DNA from: Aspidiotus rigidus
Taxonomy: Eukaryota > Arthropoda > Insecta > Hemiptera > Diaspididae
Reading direction: 5' to 3'
Assembly: GCA_035079385.1 (NCBI GenBank)
Contig: JAVHKY010000013.1
Span: forward strand, 12,150,001 to 12,214,000
DNA length: 64,000 bases
Shown: positions 45,547 through 56,420 of the stretch, one piece after another
Layout: each line of letters starts with the position of its first letter
How positions within the stretch are numbered: position 1 is the first letter of the stretch
Program-made: the position numbers and the translations under genes
Notes under the pieces: generated by a model
The model's database searches: none
Told to the model about the DNA's origin: nothing
Seen by the model: the letters and a program-made list of their open reading frames with translations, nothing else

Positions 45547-46234
45547 TTGATCTTAATTTTAAATTGAATCCAGAAATAAGTTCAGATTCACTTTCATAAA
45601 AATCAAATGGAAGTTGTAATAATTCTGTTAACAAAATTATCAATTATATAAAAAAAATTTATATATTGAAAACTTGAATATTTTTGATAAATAATAAATA
45701 TATTAATATTAAATCTAAATATAATTACAATAAGAATATTATTATTATAATTAATAAAATATCGAAAGATAAAAATTGAACAATAGCTCGAATAAAACTA
45801 AATTTGTACATAATAATTATATAGATTTTTGTACTAATAAATAAAAAATTAGAAATAATTATTTAATTATTACAAATAATATTAAAATAATAAAAAAATT
45901 ATTATTTCTTAAGAATCAATAATTAAAATTGATTAATATTCAAATAATATATAAATTAATTATAAAATTAAAATCAAATAAAATAATATTTAATTTCAAT
46001 TAAATATATACATAAACGTTCTTTAATTATTAATTTAATTATATGCAATAAAAGTTGCGATAAACCAAGGACCATAACGAAATTGAATTAATCTTATTAT
46101 TTTCTGTTCAATTAATAAAAAAAACCTAGGTATTCTAATTAATATTAATAAAATTAATAATTCAATTCATTATTTATTTAGTTATCTTGTTCACCCTTTC
46201 ACTAGCGCCCTCTAGTGAACGTTTAAACCCCAAT

Positions 46235-46823
46235 AGAAGCCAGATTAAAACAGAAAAAACTCAAATCCACATCACAATATCTCTCTGGACACGGCAAATT
46301 TGCAGCATATTTAAAAAGATTCAAAATCACAGAGAATGAAATGTGCTTGGAGTGCGGGGAATCGGAAAACACCCCGGACCATACCTTTGCAGAATGCAAA
46401 GAACTCAGAAAAATACGAGAAAAGTATAATATTACTGAAAAAGTTTGAGAAAACTGTTTACTCGAGGAAGAAAACCACAGAAATTTTAATACTAAAGTCA
46501 AAGAAACTTTGAGGGGGAAAAACTGTAGAATAATTGAGAAAAAAAAAGCGGATACACCTGGAGATTAAGTTAAGTTGAGCGCAACTGTCTACATTCAGGT
46601 ATTATTTTAAAAAAATTATTAAATATAAATACCAATGCATGTTATATGTATATGATATATCTAAATTCTGTAAAGATTCTATAACCTCAAGTGTGAACTC
46701 AAAATCAGGGTGCTTCGGGTGTGAGAAACTATTATTGTAAAAGCACCCGGAGACACTCTGGATAATGTACAATGAATATTAAATAATAAACAGAAAAAAA
46801 AAAAAAATAATAATAATAATGAT
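46235..46823 (+). mobile_element. R1-like non-LTR element, 5'-truncated, with 3' UTR and A tail
   Basis: A C-terminal ORF2 fragment is followed by a 3' UTR with a stem-loop (GGGTGCTT 46,708-46,715 with AAGCACCC 46,741-46,748), an AATAAA-like word near 46,783, and a terminal A run followed by AAT triplets to about 46,820. This is the structure of a normally truncated target-primed insertion next to the NUMT. Confidence 0.65.
46245..46568 (+). pseudogene. R1-like ORF2 C-terminus with zinc knuckle
   Basis: The frame reads QYLSGHGKFAAYLKRFKI and then CLECGESENTPDHTFAEC, a CxxC...H...C knuckle typical of the C-terminus of R1-clade ORF2. A single TGA at 46,446-46,448 interrupts it; the same frame then continues with EENHRNFNTKVKETL to a TAA at 46,566-46,568. 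It is the best preserved of the R1-like tails in this window. Confidence 0.7.
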
Positions 46824-46919
46824 GTTTGGATTATCTCGTCATCAGAAAATTTGACTTTGAGTCCTTTGGGCTCTGGACCAGGGAAAAGTCTTAAAAGGTG
46901 TGTGAGGCTAACTAACTGA

Positions 46920-47800
46920 AGGACTCTACCAGTATTTTTTAGGCTATTGTACCGCGTAAGCATGTTAGGTTGACTAGGTGGCGGGTAACAGACGAAATCT
47001 TTCCCTTCCTTCTTCTAAATCCAGTACCTTGTAAGTTAATCTAACTGAAGAGCAGTAGACTGGCATTCACAATGCCGGGCCTATGCTACGCTAGGAGCTG
47101 ACGGGATAGCCTCATATGCTGTGCACTAGCCTGACCAGCTGACGCATTTCAAGTAACCACACCTTCTAAAATCTTTCCAAGTCCGAAGGTAAGAGTAACG
47201 CAACTCCACAGGACGCGTCATCGTCACGCGACCGCAAACACAAACCCTACTCTTTTGAATCCTCCCTTCGAACCAAATGTAAAGACATGAAACAAGTCGA
47301 GAAAATCTTCAGGTAAAGTCTAAAAATGAAGATCATATTTCGTTTTCTCCCTCTGAAAGTATTTCTCAGCCTAGGGTAAGCGTAATACACTCTATGTTAG
47401 GATGACAGCTGACAGGCTCACTCCACCAGTATTTTTTGGCTTATGCTTTTAGCCTAGTATGTAGCCCAAATTTTGGAGTCTCGATTATCAAATAGTAAGT
47501 CGGGCTAACTAGCTAAAAGGCATCATCCTAGTATACTGTATGTTAGGCTGTGCTTTTAGCCTAATTTAGCCCAGTAGATATGTATTGACCATTCATAGCT
47601 CGACGCGACGATCGAAAATTTTCCAAGTGCTAAGGTCACAAGCATGCGTTAGGCAATTTAAGGTTCAGACCCAACACACTATCATCGTGGAGGAATCAGG
47701 AGTATCGAGAAGTAACAGGGAGATGACGTACGTCACGCGACTCTACTCTCAAACCCAGCACAAAGACATGAAACATGTCAAAAAAAGCTTACAATAATTG
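46920..47800 (+). repeat. Two diverged direct copies of an unnamed repeat
   Basis: Copy 1 (about 47,168-47,315) and copy 2 (about 47,620-47,795) share 'ttccaagt.c.aaggt', 'cgtcacgcgac', 'caaaccc' and 'aaagacatgaaaca.gtc'. Surrounding words 'ttttagcctag' and 'agcccagta' recur between and before them. A weak relative lies at 10,560-10,890. Confidence 0.5.
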
Positions 47801-50039
47801 GTAATGATTACCCGTTAAAATGACTCAACGACGAAAGAGTGGAGGGAACCTGATTTTCCAGCTCTCCCTCTGTGATGAGAGCCTGACATAGAAGTAAATA
47901 TACGCTTTCCCTCTGTTCTTGAATGCCATACAGACTAAAATGTCAAATCTTCACAAATGTTCATTCTCATTTCCATTACCAAAGTAGTGACTCCAACTTT
48001 CGACAGACTGATAGTTGGAGGAATCAATTTTCGATCCTCTGAAGCATAAATAGAACACAGGATGAGGGCAACTGATCTTAAAGGGGAGAAGAGGTACGTT
48101 TTGTGTCGAAACCATGACTTCTCGCCTGACAGCTCCATCCTTATTTTCTCAAACTAGGAGGCCGAAAATGCAAAAATCGCGCGTCCATTACGATAGATTG
48201 TCATGATTACAACGCATACCTTTCATTATGACTTAATTGTTTTGAGCAAAATGTTAAATAAATTCAATAATAACGGAATTTACGTTTCATAACAATGATG
48301 TGAATTACCGTATACAACGAAGGACGCATCAAACCGCGTATACGTCAGTGCTGAATCAGGAAAACGACTGGATTCCTACAACCAACAGCGATAGTATTTC
48401 AAGCTGCATTTTTCATTAAAAAAAAAACCTAGGTGAACTGAACTTTTGTTGATAAAAATTACCAACGGAAGGTAAATGAATTGATATTTCAGAAAAGAGA
48501 GTCAATCAACCAGAGAGAACTTGTAATTACAACATTATGCGGAGACTGTTGCAGTGAACGCTATAAAATATCGTAAAAGATTTTAAAAACTCACCATGCG
48601 CACGGACAAATCGGTTGGAGAATAGTCACGCCTAACAAGTAGCAGCTTTATAAGATTGCCGCCATGTGCGGATAATTAATACTCTCTAACGACGAGGGCG
48701 ATTTCCGCGCAAAAACTAAGCATCCGATTTTATTTTCGTGAAAAAATAATGATTTTTTATAGCGTACACACGACAATTGTCACTATCGAACCGTTTCCTG
48801 GACGAAAACAACCAGTTTACATAGCCGACTACATTCGGTAAGTTGTACACGTAAATGCATCGTGAGGACGAAAGAAAAAAATCTCTACGATATACAAGAA
48901 AAAAAGTAAAATTAATTTTCGTGATTATGGCGAACGAAATGCTCTCGACTTTAATTAACAAGTGTCAACGTATTACTACTGCTACAGCTACACGTCGAGA
49001 TTAATATTGAGGACGCGCTATCGCGGCGCGCGAAGAGCTACCGCAGTACCGCCGCGCGTTATCCCAGCTCCTTGCCCTTAGCCAACAATATTCTTGCCGT
49101 TCATGGCATTGATATTGGTTTATTACGATGCTCGCCGCGAGTACAGCATTCGCGATGAGCGTCAACGAATACAATGTTTTTGGACGCACGGACACGTTAA
49201 CCTCCGCGTCCTTGTTGAGCTTTTACACATCATCTTTACATGCACGTTAATTATTTTACATCGTGTTTTCGTGTGTAGACCAGGTACGCGAATCGACATA
49301 TTAAATAACGCATACGTAATTTGGTCAGCGGTTTCTAGCGAATGACGAAGACGGTAGCCTCCGTAGGACCGGCGCGTCCCCCGCCTCATAATGAAAATCC
49401 AAATTTCGTTACTGCACACCCTACCCTGCGAAAGTGGACTGTCGCAAACGGGTTACTTGCGCGTGGAAAAATTCGCGACGTCGAGTCACGTTCCCGTGGG
49501 TATGAAAGTTCATAATAATACCGTATTTCCTTTCGCCGAATGCGAACAACTGACCGAGGAAACTGATCGCCAGCATCAGCAATCGGAGGATGTGACTAAA
49601 CGAGGCAGGATTGATCTCTTTCAGCGGCGTACGGTGTAAATGAATTCATCCTGTTCCGAATTCACGTACAATAGATTAGAGTGTACGATCGTAGAAACTT
49701 AAGAGGAAGAAAGTAATATTGGTAATGATAAAAGCGTTGTGTCACTTGTACTTTTACGATTAGGGCCTACGATATTCGTCGGTGCTGGGGGAGAGGAAAC
49801 TGTGGACGGTCATTTTTTAGCTGAACGAAGTTATCATCTCGCATTGTGAGCCAATTGACGAAATTTTACGGTCGGCACCGTAGACACGGCTGCACAACAT
49901 AGTGAAACTGGTCAGGGAAATGAAATGAAACACTTTATAAGATCCTAACGTACGTTGATGTTCGTATGTTTCAATGACCAAGCTTTTGTTCTAATTTAAC
50001 TTTAAAAGAAAAACGATTTTTTCCGTCATTTCAAAAACA
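47801..50039. other. Intergenic, nothing recognised
   Basis: 49,000-49,660 is richer in CpG than its surroundings and holds several 60-85-residue frames on both strands (for example 49,391-49,639 plus), none recognisable. It could include a promoter or untranslated exon, but I see no defensible element. Confidence 0.35.
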
Positions 50040-50049
50040 AGTAGTACAG

Positions 50050-50725
50050 CTAAAAGCTATTGTTTTCTGTTCGACAAACCCTCTCACGGTGGGCTGTAAG
50101 GAGAAGTACCTATGTAGTGTCTTGCTCATCAACGAAACCTTCCCTCACTCAACGTCTTTTTGCTGACGACTACATCAATTGCATTTGTTCTTCCAGCCCT
50201 CGGAGAGTCCACACACTACTTCAGGAAAGTATCAACTCAATCACTGCATGGACAGTTACAAATGGTTTCAAATTTTCAACCTCGAGTACTCACTCGGTTA
50301 TTTTCAAAAAAAAAAAAAAAAAAAAAAAAAAGGAAATTCTATCCCCTATTTCCAATTCTACAAAATTTCGAAATTCCACTCAACTTCTCACCCCCCCCCC
50401 CCCCCGCCCTTGATCAAAAACTTTCTTTGACCCGGAATATCAAATTTTTAAAAGCAAAATGCACAATAGATTCATCTCACATCCCTCCAAAGGATGCTTC
50501 AGAAAATTACTCCTACAACTGTATAAGAATTTTATACGATCTAAACTAGATTATGGAACACCAATATACAATTCAGCGAACAAATCCGTCCTCTCATTAC
50601 TTGATACTATTCCAATTGACCCCCTAAGAATCGCCCTAGGAGCTTATCGCACGAGCTCAGAACTCAGTTCAAATGTGCAGAAGCCGCTGAACCGCCACCA
50701 TTCTCTTGTTCACTCATTCTAACCT
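50050..50725 (+). pseudogene. Non-LTR reverse transcriptase, C-terminal half
   Basis: Frames in order read LFADDYINCICSSSPRRVH (FADD motif C at about 50,157-50,172), LLQESINSITAWTVTNGFKF, then after an A26 run (50,306-50,331) and a C15 run (50,391-50,405) LDQKLSLTRNIKFLKAKC. Next come FIRSKLDYGTPIYNSANKSV, IDPLRIALGAYRTS and a stop near 50,722. This is the palm-to-thumb region of a Jockey/I-type RT. Frameshifts at both homopolymers kill it. Confidence 0.65.
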
Positions 50726-50903
50726 CCAATATCTTATCTTGTTTCTCGATTTCTCGATCTCTCGATATTTAAGCTAATCGTAGCTTCATCGTTAAAAAAA
50801 AATACACGTTTTGAGAACTGTTGATTTCTCGAATCAATGCATTTGGAAAATTACCTACGATCATATCATAATAATGAGAACGCAAAGCAGGGACTGTCAT
50901 AGG

Positions 50904-51712
50904 TAGAGCACGGAAGTTCATGATATTGCATCTTTTTTTTGGTTGGTGTTGATGTAAATCTGATCAGTAATGTGTATCGATCTTGCATATGGGACCCCCC
51001 CTATTTAAATTTTATTTTGCACGTTTTTGCATTTTTCGACGTTGTTGCACGTTTTTGCACGTTTTAGCGTATTCTTCAAAATTTAGGGATTTTCATCAAT
51101 TTTCAAAGAAATATGTAGTTAGAAAAGAAGAAAAAAAAAAAAAAAAAGAAACGATCGAAAATCGGTGAAATGAAAGAGGAAAACTACTCGAAGAAAAAAT
51201 GGATTAAAAATGAATAAACGAAAGAGAAATGAGATCAGAAAATCCTCCGCGAAAAATTTCGGTCAGTTTTTCAATATAAAAATGAGGGATTGGAATTATT
51301 GAAGAAAATTGATCGCGGCGAAATTCCAGACAATATGACTCCTGAGATCTGCAGTTGCCTAAGTTACGCGTCTTTAACGTCAGTTGAGGTTGAGCGCTCT
51401 TTCTCGCAATTCAAATCAATTCTTACAGATCGACGCCACAGTTTTATCGATATTAATTTAGAGAGAACGCTCATTGTACATTTTAATTCGCATGCCTTTT
51501 AAAATAAGATTGATTTTTAATTTTTTTTGAACTAATTTTTCCAGCATAAGTAAAAAAAAAAATGACTAGTTTTCAATTTTTGTCATTTTTTTAGTGCACA
51601 TTTTTGAAATTATATTGCATCTTTTCAATTTTTTCTGCACGTTTTTACTGCATTTTTTCCACTTTTACTTGCACGAATGGGGATTTTATAGTGCATGAAC
51701 TTCCGGGCTCCA
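50904..51712. mobile_element. 809-bp hAT element with TIRs and 8-bp target duplication
   Basis: GTCATAGG flanks both sides (50,896-50,903 and 51,713-51,720). The left end TAGAGCACGGAAGTTCATG (50,904-50,922) and the reverse complement of the right end, TGGAGCCCGGAAGTTCATG, agree at 17 of 19 positions. Eight-bp duplications and TAG/CAG-type ends are hallmarks of hAT elements. Subterminal GCACGTTTTT words occur several times at both ends, as expected for transposase binding sites. Only the last part of the transposase remains, so it is an internal-deletion derivative. Confidence 0.8.
51272..51502 (+). pseudogene. hAT transposase C-terminal dimerisation domain fragment
   Basis: The frame contains TPEICSCLSYASLTSVEVERSF, then KSILTDRRHSFIDINLERTL, the conserved hAT C-terminal dimerisation motif (TSVxVERSFS...L...R..L...NLE..L). 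No ATG precedes it; the upstream catalytic domain is gone. The frame ends with a TAA at 51,500-51,502 inside the element bounded by the TIRs. Confidence 0.75.
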
Positions 51713-51720
51713 GTCATAGG

Positions 51721-52320
51721 TTTAGTTGAAGACAATCTAAGCCATATCAGGACAGCCAATGAGTTCTGGATTTCAAAGAGCAATAAAGAGGCCAATAGAA
51801 TGAGAATCATTCAGTTTCAGCTAAATTATAATTTTAATTTTTAGGTTTAGTTCAGGATTATTGTTTGTGAAACAAATGCGGGCTTAAACTGAGACTGAGG
51901 TGAACAAAAGTATCTGACGAAATAACGCCATCACTAATGTAAACAATCCACCATTATATAGGTACTTTTAGCTCAGGACTCAACCATAGTCAATCATACA
52001 TAAACCTCATCAAGGAAGAGGAACAAAAGATATCAACTTCCCAAGCATTCTATTTCTCGGGAGGAGCGAACAAAAAGGCATGCTTGATTAAATAAAAAAA
52101 AATGTGTGAAAAGCATTTTTAACACATGTGACCAACATGTCACCAGTAGCAGCCTTACAAGTCTGTTGAATAATTTCTCATGATAAAATCATTTGTCTCT
52201 TCACTTCACAAAGAATAGCTTTTTTTCTGATGATAAATACTTAACACGTTTTTCTATATTTCTATAGGAATAATACCTCTTCCTTTTGTACCTCATATCT
52301 GATAAGTTGCAAATCTCGAG
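51721..52320. other. Intergenic, nothing recognised
   Basis: No supported feature. A possible splice acceptor (ttctatatttctatag, ending about 52,266) precedes the candidate exon below. Confidence 0.35.
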
Positions 52321-52325
52321 CCAAT

Positions 52326-52439
52326 ATGCTATCATCTACAGACTCCGAAGAAGTTACATATTTCGACATCGACTTGGACTATCCAGACTACGTACCACAA
52401 CGACAACCGTTCAGACACCATCACACGTCACGTTGGTAG
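52326..52439 (+). CDS. Candidate first coding exon
   Basis: From the ATG at 52,326 a 37-residue frame reads MLSSTDSEEVTYFDIDLDYP then DYVPQRQPFRHHHTS before a TAG at 52,437. A GTAGGT donor at 52,436 falls just before that stop, and a pyrimidine-rich acceptor lies about 60 bp upstream of the ATG, so it could be an internal exon with the start codon. The acidic, Tyr/Asp-rich peptide looks more protein-like than most small frames here. I could not find a following exon in phase. Family unknown. Confidence 0.25.
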   Translation: MLSSTDSEEVTYFDIDLDYPDYVPQRQPFRHHHTSRW

Positions 52440-55400
52440 GTAACAGAGGTTTTTCCACACTTTTCTGTTAGGTATTCTTTGTTCGGAATCATTCTGAAGT
52501 ACAAGCCTACAGTCATGTTGGTCCCGTACCTATGTTCCAACAATGATAAAAATATTGAAAGACAAGACTCTCAAAATTCCAACAGATAATTAAAATTACG
52601 AATAAAACTAGGTATAATATTATTGTCTTATCATCCTCTCAAAGATAACTATCTACCAGTAGGCCTACTCAGAGCTGAAACTTTTCTCATTTCCAATAAG
52701 TAGATATTTACAAACGGGGGTACCTATTACAAGGTGATTCATGAAAATTTTCAAGTAATTCTATCAATAAAAGCGGATATATATACTTAAGGCATCATTG
52801 AATCGATCAAACTCACCTATCAATGAACGTAGATCATCGCCAGTCACATACTATACTCACAAACACAAATTACTAGAGAGAAAGTAATGGGGAGTTCAAA
52901 TGTCACTCGCGCAGAAAATGAAAAACACTATTACAACATATTCGGCGCATATTATGATTTGAACAGAAACAAATCTAGTCCGCAATGTAAAGTAAAGATA
53001 CAGCAATACTGAAATACTTACTTAAAACCAGTACTTTCTCACAATATTTTTACCTGAAAAGCGAGAATTGGAATCACAACATATAGTGTCACCATCTTCT
53101 TTATTGTACTTAGGTATATCCCTCTAGACTTGATCTGCTAGCGAATCTCTTCACTCTGATGCGGTCATACCACGAGAATGATCTATTGTGTTCAACAATA
53201 CGTACCAGTAAGTACATTTTTTCATCCAAACACTTGCAAGTATTTAGTGCACAACATGGCGACAAAAATTACAACGTGAACCATCCACTACCGGTCATAT
53301 ATTCGAGTTTCATCAGTTAGCAATCAGTTTCTCTGGATTTAGATCACATCGCATTGTGCGCGACAGTACAAAATGATGCAAACGCTCAAATGTATAAAAT
53401 CATCATGGTAAATTGTTTGAAAAAGTCGCTGCAGGTGGTAATGTATTAAAGCTTGGCCCAAGAAGGTGGCCATGATTAAATCACAATACTTTCAGTCTAA
53501 TATGGCGAAAACAAAATTTTCAAACTCACAAGAAATTCAATATCGCGATACTTACTATCGAGCCAAAAATCATTAAGATATCTTCTAGTAACCTTTAGCT
53601 ACAAAGAATAACAATCCTCAAGCTTTTCAAAACTTATAATAAATCAGGTTGTTCGCAAATTTTCTTGACTTTATTTTCCACAACAAATAATTATACATTA
53701 AACTGTAGGACACGTAAGCAAATTGCTTTTTCATCTTCTTGACACACAACTACTAACCTGCCAATTACAACAGTAATACACACCCACACTCGTTATCTGT
53801 GTAGCGATGCTAGCGCGCCATTGCTTTGTCAAGTCCGAATTGATAAACTATCATGATTCATGAGTCATAAGTCTGCCGTACGAGGTACAAAGTAGAACGG
53901 AACATCTGCATTTCCACGATCTGCGAAGAATAGATTCTTCAATCCCGCAAAAAGTACCTTTTTTGCTGATCGTCAATGTGCGGATACGTTCATTCTATTT
54001 TGAACGGCAGCTGAAGTGATAGGTATGAGCATCGTTCATTTTGCAGCCGTAAGTACTAAGTACAAAGTTGAATAGATCAGGAAGAAATTCGATTTTCTTT
54101 AAATAGGTTCCTCCTAAGGTTGATACGGCTAATTCAAATGAATGTAATCCTTCTGAAGACGATTCTTTAATGAATAATTCAATTACCAGAATAGTTTTCA
54201 TTTCTGATACAAGTACCTACATTCTTTCTCTCAATGTGGGTGTCGGCGTTTTTACTTGCAGTTTCTAAACGACCCTGCTCAGTTTATATTCATGAAATTA
54301 TTCTTCCTTCCAATTTTCCAGTTCCTACCTCAACTTTTGAATTTTTCTAAATACCTAACTCAGTTATAGGTAGGCTATCTCATAATATCATTTTATGGAA
54401 ATGATGAATGGTACCTACCTACCGTCTTTTTGTTATCACTGTGCAACGCAATGCAATTTAGAATCAAGCAATTTGAATGAGAAGAACAATTTTCTGAACA
54501 AAGAGAATTGAAACTGATATTTCTCGCTGTTTTTGAAAGAGTATGTTTTTTTCAGACAAGAAATCAATTCTGAATCTCGTTTAATGTTAATGTGTCACAT
54601 GCTCTACAAACAATTTTGAGGAGAAATTTCTCCTATACTGGTATGTAGATATACCGGTACGTAGGAATACTTACCTACCTATAGAAATTATTTTTATTTT
54701 CGAGAATTTTGAGAAGCTGAAGTTATTGATCGAATTACTGGTTCCTGTATAGATGTTTTTTGAACACCCCACTTCACGTTGAAAATTAATTTGGATACCT
54801 ATCTCATAATTTATCCTGAAAATTAAGTGGAGTCCGTTTTTCACATCGCTTTTCATCACGAATAGATGGCAAGTAACTTTATTATTCTGAAAACGTTACT
54901 GTCTTTTTGTTATCACAAGGTCGGTATTAGGTTCGGAAACTAGAAATTTATTGATTGAAGAATAATATTCCAATAACTTCGATCACCTATCATTGAAGTG
55001 TAAAAAAAGAATTGTTGTGAAAGATCTTAGATTTTTATTTCTTTTAAGCGCGTTCTAGGTGGTCAATTTGTGGTCAAGAATCATGTTTCTCGACGATATA
55101 CTGATTTTATTTATTATGTTAGAGAGAACTCCAGATTTAGAGATGAAATATTAATTGGAACGAGTCCCTCTGAGAAAAGAATTTTAATGATTTTTTTTCA
55201 GAATTTTTCAGCCAATATTTCTTCTTATTAAACGTTCTTGCACGTAAATTTCTCCATTTCTAAATAATTTTGCGGTTAAACAGGAAATATTTGTGCGTAA
55301 GAGGGGCACTTTGATGTCTATCAAAGAAGCAAAAATAGTAGTCGAAATACCCTGAAGCAGTATGCGTTGTTCAAACGCTTCTCCGAGATTCTCCTTTTCA

Positions 55401-55564
55401 TATTCTTTTTGACACTACAATTCTGAAAAAAATTATGTACTATACGGGTACCAAATCATTACCGGTATCTACCGAAATACTTGTATTATTTTTTCAATGA
55501 TGAATTCCTACAGCAGCCTACCCAATTTTTTTACTCTCAAAAACGCAACCTTTTTCCATTTTAG
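52440..55564. other. Intergenic or intronic, nothing firmly recognised
   Basis: If 52,326 and 55,565 belong to one gene this is its intron region. A minus frame 53,995-54,201 (68 residues, SEGLHSFELAVSTLGG) is unrecognised. TACCTACC-type words are frequent near 54,360-54,680. Confidence 0.3.
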
Positions 55565-55740
55565 GTATATTAACCCTCGAAGCTCAAGTTAGTAAGGGAA
55601 GATTGACTCGATCTGTATATGATTTAGCATCGACTGATGAACAATCCGATCAAGTAATCCAAATTCTGAGCTATAAAGAAAATACGAACTTTGAAAAAAA
55701 CAGTTTCAATTCTAAACTCAATAAGAGAGGAAAATTTTAA
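55565..55740 (+). CDS. Candidate terminal coding exon with poly(A) signal
   Basis: A strong acceptor (tttttccattttag) ends at 55,564. The following frame is open for 57 codons, with LTLEAQVSKGRLTRSVYDLA and STDEQSDQVIQILSYKEN among its content, and stops at TAA 55,738-55,740. AATAAA occurs at 55,768-55,773, 28 bases after the stop. No ATG is near the start, as expected for a last exon. The upstream exon must end one base into a codon; the candidate at 52,326 ends two bases in, so at least one further exon would be needed. Family unknown. Confidence 0.35.
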
Positions 55741-55767
55741 GTACCCCAATCGAAAACTTCGTTAAAC

Positions 55768-55773
55768 AATAAA
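55768..55773 (+). terminator. Poly(A) signal AATAAA
   Basis: Canonical hexamer shortly after the stop of the candidate terminal exon. Meaningful only if that exon is real. Confidence 0.3.
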
Positions 55774-55994
55774 AACTACAAGTCACCGGCTGCTATTAGA
55801 AGTAATTTTTCCTTGTCATTTCAAGTACCTCTCATCGTTTCAAAATTCATGCAAACGAACTTCGCCGCTCAGATTCAAATTCACGACGATTTCCGACGGT
55901 CAGAAACATAAGACCGCATGCGTCTATGCTCCGAATTTCGCAAGAATGGTGGCTTGTGACGAGTTTTTTTTTTTCTTCTCACATTTCTCAAAAT

Positions 55995-56420
55995 TTAAAA
56001 GTATAATGTATTGTAGCGAAGATTGTCATAAGCTTTAATGAGACATTCCAAAAATCGTATAATATACCTACTGGTGACATTCTCGTACTTTACTTCCGAG
56101 AATTTCTCAATGACAAATTCGCGAATGATTATAAATGTACGCAAATTTGGGCTTCGTAAAGAATTTGTGCGATAGAGGAAACGTATTCTGCGTCCTTCTC
56201 CCCCCGGTCGGAGGATCGTCAGCGATCGTAAACGAATGGGCGCCATCACCATCGGCATAATTGATTCAACCAGCATTGAGAGCAGCGGTTCCCGCAAGTC
56301 GCTAAAGAAAATTTTCTTATTATTACAAATCATTAGCGATAGTACGTCAGTTGCGCGTTTGTTCTGACATAGTTTTACGAGCGTGTTTCTTTCTTTTTTG
56401 TTATTCTTTAATAGAATCAA
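55995..56420 (-). CDS. Hypothetical 141-residue ORF, doubtful
   Basis: A basic frame without signal peptide, membrane segment or domain that I recognise. It ends near a T-rich stretch and has no visible splice partners. Its length alone makes it worth recording; the surrounding base composition is ordinary. Confidence 0.12.
   Translation of the reverse strand: MILLKNNKKERNTLVKLCQNKRATDVLSLMICNNKKIFFSDLREPLLSMLVESIMPMVMAPIRLRSLTILRPGGEGRRIRFLYRTNSLRSPNLRTFIIIREFVIEKFSEVKYENVTSRYIIRFLECLIKAYDNLRYNTLYF

Larger units (their letters stand above)
43905..46185 (-). pseudogene. nad1: NUMT: nad1 fragment, split by a Helitron
   Basis: Two AT-rich pieces, 43,905-43,995 and 45,547-46,185, read on the minus strand with the invertebrate mitochondrial code as NADH dehydrogenase subunit 1. 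In order from 46,150 downwards: FFLLIEQK..(S)LIQFRYGP, matching the LLERK..YIQ.RKGP block; then YKFSFIRAIVQFLSFDI, matching YA.LG.LRAVAQ.ISYEV; then LPFDFYESESELISGFN, matching NRTPFDFAEGESELVSGFN. The distance between first and last blocks (about 515 bp) equals that in nad1. Frameshifts and stops (for example near 46,035) show it is a nuclear pseudogene. Base composition changes sharply at both borders. Confidence 0.85.

Noticed and set aside
55995..56420. 141-residue minus ORF as a real gene
   Set aside because: No domain, no codon or splice evidence; kept only as a low-confidence entry because of its length.
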